Counted from the stretch's first letter, positions 51,839 through 60,979 are shown. The stretch: 64,000 nt of DNA from Rhizobium sp. ZPR4 (GCF_040215725.1 NZ_CP157967.1:2666001-2730000), one strand, 5' to 3'. A program made the numbers and translations. Notes: generated by a model from the sequence alone, not told the origin.

Positions 51839-52028
51839 TACCTCCCTCTGTCCCTATCGGGACATCTCCCCCACATGGGGGAGATCGTTGGGGGTATGCC
51901 GCCTAGCCTGCAAAAGACAATCAGCCTTAACTTCAGCAGGTGCAATGCCAGTTTAGATGTGAGAGGTCACAGCGGGTTACCAATCTCCCCCCTTGTGGGG
52001 GAGATGTCACGAAGTGACAGAGGGGGTA
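51839..52028. repeat. 190-bp element with long terminal inverted repeats (RIME/MITE-like)
   Basis: Left end 51839-51885 and right end 51983-52028 are about 46-base inverted copies of each other with few mismatches (core GACATCTCCCCCAC). Each arm also folds on itself. The 97-base centre shows no gene. It fills most of the 360-base gap between patD and the small membrane gene; the remaining 125 bases hold the promoter of the latter. Confidence 0.7.
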
Positions 52029-52153
52029 TCCTCGCTCTCCACACCCGCCACAGCATCCACCAAAGACCGGCAACTCGCCAAAACCGAAACGCCTTCGGAA
52101 CAATTCACCCTCCTCCCGCGTCTTTATGAAGTACAACGCAGAGGAGATTGCTA

Positions 52154-52327
52154 ATGCTGAAATGGGCTCTCATTTTCTTTGTGATTTCGCTGATCAGCGG
52201 CTTTTTCGGCTTTTCAGGCGTGTCCGCGGCGACCGCAACCATTGCGCGCGTTCTCTTCGCCATCTTCCTGATCATCTTCCTGGTGTTCCTGATCCTGGCC
52301 GTCATGGCCGGCAATGCGGTCATGTAA
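52154..52327 (+). CDS. Small membrane protein of the DUF1328 (UPF0391) family
   Basis: A 57-residue protein too short for a routine cut-off. It begins [24 protein letters not shown] and has a second helix [21 protein letters not shown], the usual DUF1328 layout of two membrane helices with the G-F-x-G-F turn. GAGGAGA precedes the ATG. DUF1328 proteins are widespread small inner membrane proteins of unknown role, often stress-related. Confidence 0.87.
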   Translation: MLKWALIFFVISLISGFFGFSGVSAATATIARVLFAIFLIIFLVFLILAVMAGNAVM

Positions 52328-52359
52328 CGGTATAAGCCACGACTGTCGAAGGGGCGGGC

Positions 52360-53034
52360 CTAGATCAGGCTCGCCCCGACGTTTATGGCAAGCGCCAGGA
52401 TCGTCGTATTGAACAGGAACGACAGGATCGCGTGCAGAAGCGCGAGCTTACGCATCGATACCGTGGAAATGCCGATATCGGCCGTCTGCGCCGCCACACC
52501 GATGGTGAAGGAGAAGTAGAGGAAGTCCCAGTAGATCGGCTCCTCCAAAGGCTCGGCAAATTTCAGTCCCTGCCCCTTGCCCGGAATGCTGTAGAACCGG
52601 TGCGCATAGTGAATGGTGAACAGCGTGTGGAGGAAGGTCCAGGATATCAGGATCGTCACGATCGCCATCATCACGCGGTAGAACGCGACTTCGGGTGAGG
52701 CATCCTTGACGCCAAGCAGATCCAGCGCAATGCCGCCGATGCTGGCAAGAGCGGCAGCAATCGATAGAAACAGCAGGAAGCCATCCGAAAAATCGAGATC
52801 GGCGGAGCGCTTGCGGATTCGCTGCGGGTCGGCCGTCAGCATCCTGAAGAGGCTGTAGACGATATAGACGACCGCAGTCGTATCCCAGGCGACCAACAGA
52901 TTGCCGGTATTGAAATCCCTGGATGTCAGCAGCAAAAAGACGGCGACGCCGGCCAGCACCGAAATCACGATGACATGGTGCTTGCGCCACAATACGAGCC
53001 ATCTGGAATGATGCAAATGTCCCTGCGCATCCAT
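52360..53034 (-). CDS. DUF1345 family membrane protein
   Basis: A 224-residue inner membrane protein with about five to six helices and the family motifs NLLVAWDTTAVVYIVYSL, FLHTLFTIHYAHRFY and YWDFLYFSFTIGVAAQTADIGIST. No function is settled for DUF1345. ATG 53034 follows GGGAGAG; a longer frame to 53112 adds an unlikely extension. It is convergent with the DUF1328 gene and lies downstream of the SDR terminator. Confidence 0.87.
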   Translation of the reverse strand: MDAQGHLHHSRWLVLWRKHHVIVISVLAGVAVFLLLTSRDFNTGNLLVAWDTTAVVYIVYSLFRMLTADPQRIRKRSADLDFSDGFLLFLSIAAALASIGGIALDLLGVKDASPEVAFYRVMMAIVTILISWTFLHTLFTIHYAHRFYSIPGKGQGLKFAEPLEEPIYWDFLYFSFTIGVAAQTADIGISTVSMRKLALLHAILSFLFNTTILALAINVGASLI

Positions 53035-53095
53035 GCCGCTCTCCCGATCGCAAATCGTCTTACAAAACAACGCTTCGCCGACGAGAGTGGCAAAT

Positions 53096-53127
53096 AAAAG
53101 GAGGCCCCGCAATACGGAGCCTCCGAT
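53096..53127 (-). terminator. Intrinsic terminator after the SDR gene
   Basis: On the minus strand GGAGGC...GGGGCCTCC is followed by TTTTATTT, 16 bases beyond the SDR stop; it ends the long sugar operon. Confidence 0.75.
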
Positions 53128-53142
53128 CGAGAAAATGAACCC

Positions 53143-53874
53143 TCAGCCCGTCCAGCCGCCGTCGATGACGTGGGTCTGGCCGGTTGTGAAACCCGCTTCG
53201 TCGCCGGCAAGATAAGTCACCAACGCGGCAATCTCTTCGGCGGTCGCGATGCGGCCCATCGGCTGACGAGCAATGAAGTCCTTCATCGCCTTGTCGTAGT
53301 CGCCGGTTGCGCGCAGCCGCTCATGCAGCGAGGGGCTGTCGACCGTGCCGGGGCAAATAGCGTTGGCGCGGATACCCTTGGCAACGAAATCGGCGGCGAT
53401 CGACTTGGTGAGCCCGATGACGGCGGCCTTGGATGCGCAATAGGCAAAGCGATTGGGCACGCCCTTCACGCTGGAAGCGACCGAGGCCATGTTGACGATC
53501 GAGCCCTTGCCCTTCTCCAGCATGCCCGGCAGGAAGGTGCGGCAGGTCGTGTACATCGCCTTGGCATTGAGGTTGAAGGAAAAATCCCAATCCTTCTCTT
53601 CGCAGTCGAGGATGGTGCCCGAATGCACGAAGCCGGCGCAATTGAAGAGCACGTCGATCGGGCCAATCTCTTCGGCGTAGGCCTTGACGGCGGCGCTGTC
53701 GAGCACATTCAACACATGCTTGGTGGCGCCATCCAGCGTCGAGAGCGTCTGCTCGTTAATGTCGGTGGCGTAGACATGCGCGCCAAGCGAGATGAAGCGC
53801 TCTGCCGATGCCCGGCCGATGCCCTGCCCCGCCGCCGTGATGACGACCTTCCTGCCTTCCAACCCGTGACCCAT
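53143..53874 (-). CDS. SDR family dehydrogenase, probable 2-keto-3-deoxy sugar-acid dehydrogenase
   Basis: A 243-residue short-chain dehydrogenase. Cofactor motif TAAGQGIGRASAE (13-25) with D38 (ATDIN) favouring NAD; NCAG at 78-81; catalytic Y145-x3-K149 in FAYCASKAAV. The closest known type is 2-keto-3-deoxy-L-fuconate dehydrogenase, which oxidises the 4-hydroxyl of the product of fuconate dehydratase. With a mutarotase, dehydrogenase, lactonase and dehydratase in the same locus this fits a non-phosphorylative deoxysugar route. It is the last gene of the minus-strand operon, 105 bases after the preceding one, so it may have its own promoter. Confidence 0.87.
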   Translation of the reverse strand: MGHGLEGRKVVITAAGQGIGRASAERFISLGAHVYATDINEQTLSTLDGATKHVLNVLDSAAVKAYAEEIGPIDVLFNCAGFVHSGTILDCEEKDWDFSFNLNAKAMYTTCRTFLPGMLEKGKGSIVNMASVASSVKGVPNRFAYCASKAAVIGLTKSIAADFVAKGIRANAICPGTVDSPSLHERLRATGDYDKAMKDFIARQPMGRIATAEEIAALVTYLAGDEAGFTTGQTHVIDGGWTG

Positions 53875-53963
53875 AATCCTGATCCTTTCCTCGGGACTAT
53901 GATCCCATCCATCCGGCCGGTTGCATAGCCGGCGCTTCGGATAAGATCATGCAATAACAATTA

Positions 53964-53974
53964 GTTGGCCCAAC
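53964..53974. promoter_or_regulatory. Small palindrome upstream of the SDR gene
   Basis: GTTGG-C-CCAAC in the 105-base gap before the SDR gene, 90 bases from its start. Possibly an operator; short, so weak evidence. Confidence 0.25.
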
Positions 53975-53979
53975 CTCTC

Positions 53980-55110
53980 CTACGCCTCAAAGGACTGCGC
54001 GAAGCGGCGGTTGAGCTTGTCGATAAGGACTGTATGCCGCTCGCCGGTTCGCAGTCCATCGCTAATCACCTCGGATGCGTCGCTTTGAAATGCCATGTAG
54101 CCGTCGTGGCGCGGCCGCACATAAGCGCCTTCGAGCGTCGCGCGCGTGTTGCGGTAGAAATCGAGCGCCGGCTTATTGACCGCATCGCTGACCCAGGCGT
54201 CGGCATGACCCGATTGTCCGTTTCCGCTTGCATAAATGCCTGCCTGCACCGGCCCGCCCGCGATCCAACGGGCAAAGGCTTTCGCCTCTTCCGGGGCCTG
54301 CGTGCGCGCCGAGACGGCAATGCCGGTGCCGCCAAGCGCCGAGCCGATCGGGGCGCGGCCGCCGATGACGGGCATATCGGCAAAGGCGATACGCGCCGGT
54401 CTGAATCCGGCAAAGGAATAATTCACGTAGCCGTAGAGGAACGGGGACGCCACATAGGGGCTGTCCTTTTGCCCCAGCAGATCGAGCACGGCGATCGGGT
54501 CCATCTCATAGCAGCTGGCATCCATTCCCGAGACGAGCCGCGCCATCCAGTCGAGCACCGCTTCGCTATCGGCTTTGGCGATGAAATCCGGGCCTTCGAC
54601 GCTGCAGGGGGTGCCGAGATGCGCCGCCAGCGAGATGAAGGTCATCAGCGAATGCGGCGGCCGCATCGGCAGGATCGCCTTGCCTTCCAGAGCGAGCGCA
54701 ACGAACTCGGCAAGATCTGTGACCGGCGCGCTCAGGCGGTCGGGCCGATAGGCCTGCACCTGCGTCGCCGCGTCGAGCGGAAAGGCCCATTGACGGCCCT
54801 GCCAATTGTAGCTCGGATAGGACTGACCGACGGTTCCGGCTGCGATCGCTGCGATTTCCTGCGCATGCGAGGGATCATCGAGCGGCAACAGGCAGTCTTC
54901 ACGCGTAATCTGGCCGACATGCGGGTGATCGATGACGATGAGGTCGTATTGCGCGGCGAGCTCTTCCACCGGAAAGGTCTCGAAATCCTGCAGCGAGCGC
55001 TTTTCCCAGCTGATCTCGACGCCGGTCTGTTCCTGCCATTGCTTCGAGCAGGCAATCATCGGATCGTAGCCGCGCGGATGCGACCAGGTCATTCCCTTAA
55101 GCTTTATCAT
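53980..55110 (-). CDS. Solute-binding-protein homologue lacking a signal peptide
   Basis: A 376-residue protein that looks like a family 1 extracellular solute-binding protein (GRQWAFPLDAATQVQAYRPDRL, FLYGYVNYSF, IGSALGGTGIAVSARTQAPEEAKAFARWIAGG). Its N-terminus is [17 protein letters not shown], directly in the first lobe, with no hydrophobic or lipoprotein signal; no upstream in-frame start exists that would add one. It may thus be cytoplasmic. Its ATG overlaps the MaoC stop (TAATG). The same locus has a normal secreted binding protein, so this one is probably not the transporter's partner. Role unknown. Confidence 0.82.
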   Translation of the reverse strand: MIKLKGMTWSHPRGYDPMIACSKQWQEQTGVEISWEKRSLQDFETFPVEELAAQYDLIVIDHPHVGQITREDCLLPLDDPSHAQEIAAIAAGTVGQSYPSYNWQGRQWAFPLDAATQVQAYRPDRLSAPVTDLAEFVALALEGKAILPMRPPHSLMTFISLAAHLGTPCSVEGPDFIAKADSEAVLDWMARLVSGMDASCYEMDPIAVLDLLGQKDSPYVASPFLYGYVNYSFAGFRPARIAFADMPVIGGRAPIGSALGGTGIAVSARTQAPEEAKAFARWIAGGPVQAGIYASGNGQSGHADAWVSDAVNKPALDFYRNTRATLEGAYVRPRHDGYMAFQSDASEVISDGLRTGERHTVLIDKLNRRFAQSFEA

Positions 55111-55571
55111 TATGCCTTCTCCGCAGCCGGTTTGCGCTCGACGACCAGGATGTGATCCGCAGCAAGCACGACCTCGTCTCGCTGGTTCAGCACCTCACAG
55201 CGCTCGACAACGCGACCGGCTGTCGGTCGCTTCGGATCATCCTCTTTCGCCGAAACGGTGACGCGCGTGCGGATCGTATCGCCGATATGCACCGGGCGGA
55301 CGAAACGAAGCCGATCGTAACCATAGGAAAAAGCGACGGGATTGATCAGCGAGGCCGTGAGCCCGACGCCGAGCGCAAAGATCATCGTGCCATGCGCGAT
55401 GCGCTGGCCGCCGGGCAAGGTCTTGGCGAATTCCGCGTCCATATGATGCGGGAAGAAATCACCGGTGTGACCCGCATGGACAACGAAATCGGTCTCGGTA
55501 ATCGTCCGTCCCGTGGTCACCCTGACATGACCGAGTTCGTAGTCTTCGAAATAGATCGTTTGCTCTGCCAT
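55110..55571 (-). CDS. MaoC family hydratase/dehydratase
   Basis: A 153-residue single hot-dog-fold protein. The hydratase 2 motif is present: D38 and H42/H43 in [11 protein letters not shown], and [18 protein letters not shown] forms the central helix region. Members hydrate enoyl-CoA type double bonds; here, in a sugar locus with no CoA enzymes, it may act on another substrate. It overlaps by one base with the signal-less binding-protein gene and follows the dehydrogenase gene by 3 bases. Confidence 0.88.
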   Translation of the reverse strand: MAEQTIYFEDYELGHVRVTTGRTITETDFVVHAGHTGDFFPHHMDAEFAKTLPGGQRIAHGTMIFALGVGLTASLINPVAFSYGYDRLRFVRPVHIGDTIRTRVTVSAKEDDPKRPTAGRVVERCEVLNQRDEVVLAADHILVVERKPAAEKA

Positions 55572-55574
55572 TCC

Positions 55575-56654
55575 TCAAGCCTTTGGAAGTTCTGCGATCG
55601 GCGTCGCCGGTGCGGCGCTCGACTGATAAGCGGCCTCGACAAGCGCCATCGTCTGCCAGGCATCCTCAACGGAGCCGATCAACTCGTGATCCTCGCCGGA
55701 TGCGAAGCGCTGCAGGTTGGCCATGCGGTTGACGAAGGCGTCCGGGAACCAGGCACCCTCGAGCTTCACCTCGACCCAATCGCTGCCACCCTCGGGACGT
55801 ATCCAAAGCTCGTCCGGCTCGCCACTGGGATAGTCGAGATTGACCCCGAGCTTGACGTAGGCAGCACCCTTGGTGCCGGCAATGCGAAACTCGCAGGCCT
55901 GGAACTTGCGGCCGAAATCATGGTCGTGATTGACCGAGAGCACACAGCGGACCTTGTCGCCATAATCGAGGATCGCCGCCGTTCGGGTCTGCGCGACATC
56001 ATGATTGGGATGGCCGATGGTCTTGGCATGGACCCCTTGCGGATTGCCGAGCAGTCCGCGAATGAAATCGAGATAGTGGATCGAGTGCATGGCGATCTCG
56101 ATCCGCGGCAGGCCTTTCAGGAAGGGCCAGAGCCTCCAGGGCGTGGCGAGCGCCAGCCAGGCATCGAAATCGACGACATCGCCGAGATAGCCTTTGTTCA
56201 CGGCATCATAAAGCGCCAGCATCATCGGTGCGAAGCGGAGTTGGAAATTGACGGCCGCCTTGATGTCACGCTCACGGCAGACCCGCAGAATTTCAGAAGC
56301 GCCTGTGAGATCGCTGCCCATCGGCTTCTGGATCAGCGCGAAGGAGCCGCGCGGCAGTTTCGACAGGATCGCAGCATGTACAGCCGGCGGCGTCGCAAGA
56401 TCGAAGATTGCGTCTTCGACGGCAAGTGCCTCTGCCTCGGAGGCGAAGGCGCGAATGCCCCATTGAGTGGCAAGCGCCGCCGCTTTCTCGGCATTCGGAT
56501 CGTAGAGACCAGCGACTGGAAAACCGCCTTGCCTGTAAGCCGGCAGATGCGCGTCACCGACGATGCTGCCGGCGCCGAAGATCACGATCGGACGCGGCTT
56601 CGACGGCTTCGGCCACCATTGGCGAAGGGATTTGGGGTCGAAAGCCTCACCCAT
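55575..56654 (-). CDS. Gfo/Idh/MocA family dehydrogenase
   Basis: A 359-residue NAD(P)-dependent dehydrogenase. Rossmann motif IVIFGAGSIVGDAHLPAY, catalytic-lysine motif IQKPMGS, and C-terminal EIAMHSIHYLDFIRGLLG. It probably oxidises the C1 hydroxyl of an aldose to a lactone, or another hydroxyl of a sugar acid. Its start overlaps the mutarotase stop by 8 bases. It belongs to a different branch from the dehydrogenase at 21036 (EKP-type lysine differs and the C-terminus is unlike). Confidence 0.87.
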   Translation of the reverse strand: MGEAFDPKSLRQWWPKPSKPRPIVIFGAGSIVGDAHLPAYRQGGFPVAGLYDPNAEKAAALATQWGIRAFASEAEALAVEDAIFDLATPPAVHAAILSKLPRGSFALIQKPMGSDLTGASEILRVCRERDIKAAVNFQLRFAPMMLALYDAVNKGYLGDVVDFDAWLALATPWRLWPFLKGLPRIEIAMHSIHYLDFIRGLLGNPQGVHAKTIGHPNHDVAQTRTAAILDYGDKVRCVLSVNHDHDFGRKFQACEFRIAGTKGAAYVKLGVNLDYPSGEPDELWIRPEGGSDWVEVKLEGAWFPDAFVNRMANLQRFASGEDHELIGSVEDAWQTMALVEAAYQSSAAPATPIAELPKA

Positions 56655-56976
56655 GATGAAAAACCTCTTCCATCATGGCCCACCACTCGCCCTCCTTGCG
56701 GGTTTCGAGCGGCTTCTGGCAAGGCATGCAGACGGACCACCATTCCTGGTTCTTCGGGCTCGCGGCCATCTTGCGCATGTCGGCCTCGAAGTCCGTGCCG
56801 ACATATTCCCAATAGCCGAAGAGCAGGTTTTCCGGCTCCTTCAGGAAGATCGAATAGTTGGTGACGTTGCATTCGGAGATCAGTGCGAGGATCTCGGGCC
56901 AGACGGCCGCGTGAAGCGCCTTGTATTCCGCGATCTTGGCCGGCTCCAGGCCGATCACCATTCCCATCCGCTGCAT
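56647..56976 (-). CDS. L-rhamnose mutarotase family protein
   Basis: Interconverts the alpha and beta anomers of a 6-deoxyhexose or related sugar. 109 residues, the size of RhaM, with a ferredoxin-like fold: MQRMGMVIGLEPAKIAEYKALHAAVWPEIL, the CNVTNYSIFL strand and GYWEYVGTDFEADM; the conserved His (H22) and WW pair near residues 79-80 (EWWSVCMPCQKPL) are in place. It supports L-rhamnose, L-fucose or a similar deoxysugar as substrate of the operon. Confidence 0.87.
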   Translation of the reverse strand: MQRMGMVIGLEPAKIAEYKALHAAVWPEILALISECNVTNYSIFLKEPENLLFGYWEYVGTDFEADMRKMAASPKNQEWWSVCMPCQKPLETRKEGEWWAMMEEVFHHG

Positions 56977-56989
56977 GGTCCGTTCCTCC

Positions 56990-58102
56990 TCAGCCGTGGA
57001 TTTCCCGGGTAAATTCGCCGATCGAGCGCGCCTTCACCGCTTCCCAGTCCCAGGCGATGCCGATGCCGGGCTCCAAAGGCGCAAGTGCCTTGCCGTCGAC
57101 GATCTCCATGCCCTTCGTCGTGAGGTCGTCGAGCTGTGGAATGTATTCAACGTATTTGCCGTTCGGCACGGCGCAGGTGAGGCTGACATGCAGCTCCATC
57201 AGGAAGTGCGGGCAGACCGGAATATCGAAGGCCTCGGCCGCATGCGCTACCTTCAGCCAGGGCGTGATGCCGCCGATGCGGGCGACGTCCACCTGCACGA
57301 TCGAGCAGGCGCCCTTCTGCATGTATTCGCGGAAATACCGGATCGAATACATGGATTCGCCAACCGCGATCGGCGTCGGTGTCGATCGGGTCAGCCGGAT
57401 ATGGCCGTCGAGATCATCAGCCGGCAGCGGCTCCTCGATCCAGGCGAGGTCGAGCTCTTTCAGGCGGGCCGCCCGGCGGATCGCCTCGTCGACGGTAAAG
57501 CCCTGATTGCAGTCGGTCATGATCTCGAAGCCGGAACCGAGCGCCAGACGCATCGCGGCCAATCGGTCGTAATCCTCCGAGCCATGCGGCTTGCCGATCT
57601 TCACCTTCGAGCCGGAAAAACCCTTGGCCTTCGCCTGCAGCGCGTCCTCGACCAGTGCTTCCTTCTCAATATGCAGCCAGCCGCCTTCCGTCGTGTAGAG
57701 CGGGCAACGATCCCTAGCGCCCCCAGCAAGCTTCCAGAGCGGCAGGTTCTGCTTCTTGGCCCGCAGGTCCCAAAGTGCGGTGTCGACCGCCGCAAGGGCC
57801 AGCGCCGTAATGGGACCGATGGTCGTCGCATGCGTGGCGAATTCCAGTCTATGCCAGATTGCCTCGATGCAGTCGGCATCCTCACCGATCAAAAGCGGCA
57901 CCAGATGGTCGGAGAGCAGCCGCATGACGGAGGAGCCGCCGGTGCCGATCGTATAGCTATAGCCGGTGCCGACAGCGCCGTCGCTGTCGGTGATGGTGAC
58001 GATCGGCGTCTCCTGGCTGACGAAGCTCTGGATCGCATCCGTCCGCTTCACCTTCGGCGGCAGATCGACCATCCGCAATTCAATTTTCTCGATACGGGCC
58101 AC
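56990..58102 (-). CDS. Enolase superfamily sugar-acid dehydratase (mandelate racemase subgroup)
   Basis: A 370-residue enzyme. MR-subgroup catalytic residues can be placed: K166-x-K168 (SKVKIG), metal ligands D197, E223 and E249 (MTDCNQGF, WIEEPLP, VGES), and the D272-H299 dyad (VDVARIGG, CPHF). This set is almost the same, with small shifts, as in mandelate racemase, and is typical of acid-sugar dehydratases. The likely reaction is loss of water from an aldonate to a 2-keto-3-deoxy acid. At 370 residues it is shorter than the known L-fuconate dehydratase of about 440, so the exact substrate remains open. Confidence 0.88.
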   Translation of the reverse strand: MARIEKIELRMVDLPPKVKRTDAIQSFVSQETPIVTITDSDGAVGTGYSYTIGTGGSSVMRLLSDHLVPLLIGEDADCIEAIWHRLEFATHATTIGPITALALAAVDTALWDLRAKKQNLPLWKLAGGARDRCPLYTTEGGWLHIEKEALVEDALQAKAKGFSGSKVKIGKPHGSEDYDRLAAMRLALGSGFEIMTDCNQGFTVDEAIRRAARLKELDLAWIEEPLPADDLDGHIRLTRSTPTPIAVGESMYSIRYFREYMQKGACSIVQVDVARIGGITPWLKVAHAAEAFDIPVCPHFLMELHVSLTCAVPNGKYVEYIPQLDDLTTKGMEIVDGKALAPLEPGIGIAWDWEAVKARSIGEFTREIHG

Positions 58103-58113
58103 GGAGCGATTCC

Positions 58114-59211
58114 TTAGTTTGCGAGGCTCTTGCCGGTTTCGACGGAGAAGAGATGCGCCTGACTAAGGTCGAAGCTCATCTTCAGCTGTTCGCCGCTCTT
58201 CAGCGCGCGCGGATTGAGCATGCGCGTCACCCATTCGCGCCCGGCAAATTCGACGAAGACAAGCGTTTCATTGCCGAGCGGTTCGGTGATGGCGACGGGC
58301 AGTGTCAGTTCGTAGACGGCGGATTCCGCGCCCGAATGCAGGCCGTGACCGGTGGGGAAGATGTCGTCGGGCCGGAGACCGAAAGCGACCGTCTCGCCTT
58401 CCCTGACCTTGCCGGCAAATTGGCCCGGCAGCGGCAGACGGTCGCCATTCTTGAAGATGAGTTCGCCTGATTTCAGCGTCGCCTCCTCGATGTTCATCGG
58501 CGGCGAACCGATGAAACCGGCGACAAAGCGCGTGGCGGGCCGCTTGAACACTTCGTCCGGTGTGCCAACCTGTTCGATATAACCATCGCGCATGATGACG
58601 ATGCGGTCGGCAAGCGTCATGGCCTCGACCTGGTCGTGCGTGACGTAAACCACCGTCGACTGCACCTTGGCATGCAGCTTCTTGATCTCGGTGCGCATCT
58701 GTGTGCGCAGCTTGGCGTCGAGGTTCGACAGCGGCTCGTCGAAGAGGAAGACCTCCGGCTGGCGGACGATGGCGCGGCCCATGGCGACGCGCTGACGCTG
58801 ACCGCCGGAAAGCTGCGCCGGACGACGATCCATCAGGGCTTCGAGGCTCAAGATGGCCGCTGCTTCATTGACCCGCTTGTCGATCTCAGCCTGCGGCTGC
58901 TTGGCGATCTTCAAGGAGAAGCCCATGTTCTCGCGCACGGTCATATGCGGATAGAGCGCATAGGACTGGAATACCATCGAGATGTTGCGATCGCGCGGTG
59001 GCAGGTCGTTGACGACGGTATCGCCGATCTCGATCGTGCCGTCTGAGACATCCTCCAGGCCGGCGATCATGCGCAGCGTCGTCGACTTGCCGCAGCCGGA
59101 GGGGCCGACGAGCGCGATGAACTCCTTGTCCGCGATGTCGAGATCGATCCCGTGGACGATTTCCAGCGCACCATAGCGCTTGACGAGTTTTTTAAGGGAA
59201 ACCTGAGCCAT
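58114..59211 (-). CDS. CUT1 sugar ABC transporter ATP-binding protein (UgpC/MsmK type)
   Basis: A 365-residue ATPase: Walker A GPSGCGKST, Q-loop SMVFQSYALYPHM, signature LSGGQRQRVAMGRAI, Walker B VFLFDEPLSNLD, switch VTHDQVEAM, and a C-terminal regulatory TOBE/OB domain. It energises the permeases of the same operon. ATG 59211 follows AAGGGAA; an upstream frame extension to 59319 is not coding. It ends 11 bases before the dehydratase gene. Confidence 0.93.
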   Translation of the reverse strand: MAQVSLKKLVKRYGALEIVHGIDLDIADKEFIALVGPSGCGKSTTLRMIAGLEDVSDGTIEIGDTVVNDLPPRDRNISMVFQSYALYPHMTVRENMGFSLKIAKQPQAEIDKRVNEAAAILSLEALMDRRPAQLSGGQRQRVAMGRAIVRQPEVFLFDEPLSNLDAKLRTQMRTEIKKLHAKVQSTVVYVTHDQVEAMTLADRIVIMRDGYIEQVGTPDEVFKRPATRFVAGFIGSPPMNIEEATLKSGELIFKNGDRLPLPGQFAGKVREGETVAFGLRPDDIFPTGHGLHSGAESAVYELTLPVAITEPLGNETLVFVEFAGREWVTRMLNPRALKSGEQLKMSFDLSQAHLFSVETGKSLAN

Positions 59212-59216
59212 TGAGA

Positions 59217-60083
59217 TCAACCTTTGACCGCACCGAATGTCAGACCCGACACCAGATGCTTCTGAATGATGAAAGTGAGAGCGAGCGCGGGAACGATCAT
59301 GACAACAGCCAGCGCGCACATGCCGCGCCAGTCGATGGTGAACTCGGCCGTATAGTCGAGCAGACCGACGGGCAGCGTCTTGGAATCGACGGAACGCGTC
59401 AGCTGCGAGGCCAGTGCATATTCATTCCAGCAGGTGAGGAAGGCGAAAATGCCGGCGGATGCGATACCGGGGCCGGCAAGCGGGAATTCCACCTGCCAGA
59501 AGGCCTGCCAGCGATTGCAGCCGTCGATCTGCGCGGCTTCGGCCAGATCCTTCGGCACCTGCCGGAAGAAGCCGTCGATCAGCCAGATGGTGAAGGGCAC
59601 GTTCAGCGCGACATAGGTGAGGATCAGGCCGAAATGCGTGTCGATGATCCCGAGCCGCGCATAGACCATGAACAGCGGCAATGAGAGCGCCACGCCGGGC
59701 ACGGAGCGCGTCAGCATCAGCCCGAGGAACACGGCCGACTTACCTGCGAAACGGAAGCGGGCGAAGGCATAGCCCCCGGACATGCCGATGACGAGCGCAA
59801 TGGCCGTCGAGGTGATGGAGATGATCAGCGAATTGCGGAAATAGTCCCAAACGGGAATGCCGCCCTGCCCCACGCCGCTGAACATGGCGCGATAAGCTTC
59901 CAGTGACAGCTCCTGCGGGATCCAGACCGCCGGCTTTGCCATGATCTCCACGGTCGGGCGCAGCGAGCTGATAACGATCCAGAAGCCGGGCAGGCAGATG
60001 ATGAGCATCGCGAGGAAAAGGCCGATAAGATAGGCGACTTTCCACAGGCGGCGCTGCAGGCGTTGTTGAGCGTTGCGATCCAT
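59217..60083 (-). CDS. CUT1 sugar ABC transporter permease (MalG type)
   Basis: A 288-residue inner membrane permease with six helices and an N-terminal basic tail. The EAA loop reads EAAQIDGCNRWQAFWQVEFPLAGPG. It begins 2 bases before the end of the preceding permease gene region (ATG at 60083, stop of permease 1 at 60086-60088), with GGAG as ribosome site. Partner of the other permease and the ATPase. Confidence 0.92.
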   Translation of the reverse strand: MDRNAQQRLQRRLWKVAYLIGLFLAMLIICLPGFWIVISSLRPTVEIMAKPAVWIPQELSLEAYRAMFSGVGQGGIPVWDYFRNSLIISITSTAIALVIGMSGGYAFARFRFAGKSAVFLGLMLTRSVPGVALSLPLFMVYARLGIIDTHFGLILTYVALNVPFTIWLIDGFFRQVPKDLAEAAQIDGCNRWQAFWQVEFPLAGPGIASAGIFAFLTCWNEYALASQLTRSVDSKTLPVGLLDYTAEFTIDWRGMCALAVVMIVPALALTFIIQKHLVSGLTFGAVKG

Positions 60084-60085
60084 GA

Positions 60086-60979
60086 TTACCACTCCGCTCC
60101 GATCTGGGTGCGGGCAAGCGCCAGCTTACGGAAGAAATAGACTGTGAAAGCGATCGACAGGATGATCGAGACATAGGCCATGGCGTTGGCGAGACCCATC
60201 TGCGCATCGGCATAGGCGGTGCGCCCGACCAGCGTCCAGATCAGCTCCGTGCGCCGTGCCGGCCCGCCATCCGTCATGATCTTGACGATGTCATAGGCGC
60301 GGGCGACGTCGAGCGAACGGATCGTCATGGCGATGAAGGCAAAGGGCATCAGGAACGGCCAGGTGACGTAGCGGAAGGTCTGCCAGCTGGTGCAGCCATC
60401 GACCTTGGCGGCCTCGACCGGCTCCTGCGGCATCGCGAGCAGGCCTGCGAGAATGAGGATGGCAAAGACCGAAGTCGAAGACCAGACTTCGGCGATCACG
60501 ATGGAGAACAGCGCCAGATTGCCGTCGATCAGCCAGGGTATGGCCGTTTCCGTAATGCCGAGGGATTGCAGGGCATTGTTGATGATGCCGACATTGTCGT
60601 TGAACATGAATTTGAACTGGAAGCCGACGAGGACAGGCGAGAACATCATCGGAAACATCATCAGCGTGCGCAGCACGCGCTTGCCATGCGTCGCCTTGTT
60701 GACCAGCAAAGCCAGTCCGAGACCAAGCAGCATTTCCAGATTGAGCGCGATCGTCAGCAGCACCACGGTGCGGACGAAAGCGGCCAGAAACACCGGATCC
60801 GTCAGGATGCGCATGTAGTTGCGCAGGCCGATGAAGGTGAACAGTGTGGCCGGCCTAGTCAGGCGAAATGGCGTGAAGCTGGAATAGAAGGAGAGAAGCA
60901 GCGGAAACAGAACCACCGCCACAAGGACGATGATCGCCGGAAGAAGAAGCAGGACCGGTGGAGATATTCTCTTGAGCAT
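60086..60979 (-). CDS. CUT1 sugar ABC transporter permease (MalF type)
   Basis: A 297-residue inner membrane permease. Six helices; EAA loop EAAKVDGCTSWQTFRYVTWPFLMP. ATG 60979 is used because the first helix (PPVLLLLPAIIVLVAVVLFPLLL) starts right after it; an upstream frame to 61096 would add a hydrophilic stretch across the stem-loop region. It follows the binding-protein gene with a 185-base gap. Confidence 0.92.
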   Translation of the reverse strand: MLKRISPPVLLLLPAIIVLVAVVLFPLLLSFYSSFTPFRLTRPATLFTFIGLRNYMRILTDPVFLAAFVRTVVLLTIALNLEMLLGLGLALLVNKATHGKRVLRTLMMFPMMFSPVLVGFQFKFMFNDNVGIINNALQSLGITETAIPWLIDGNLALFSIVIAEVWSSTSVFAILILAGLLAMPQEPVEAAKVDGCTSWQTFRYVTWPFLMPFAFIAMTIRSLDVARAYDIVKIMTDGGPARRTELIWTLVGRTAYADAQMGLANAMAYVSIILSIAFTVYFFRKLALARTQIGAEW

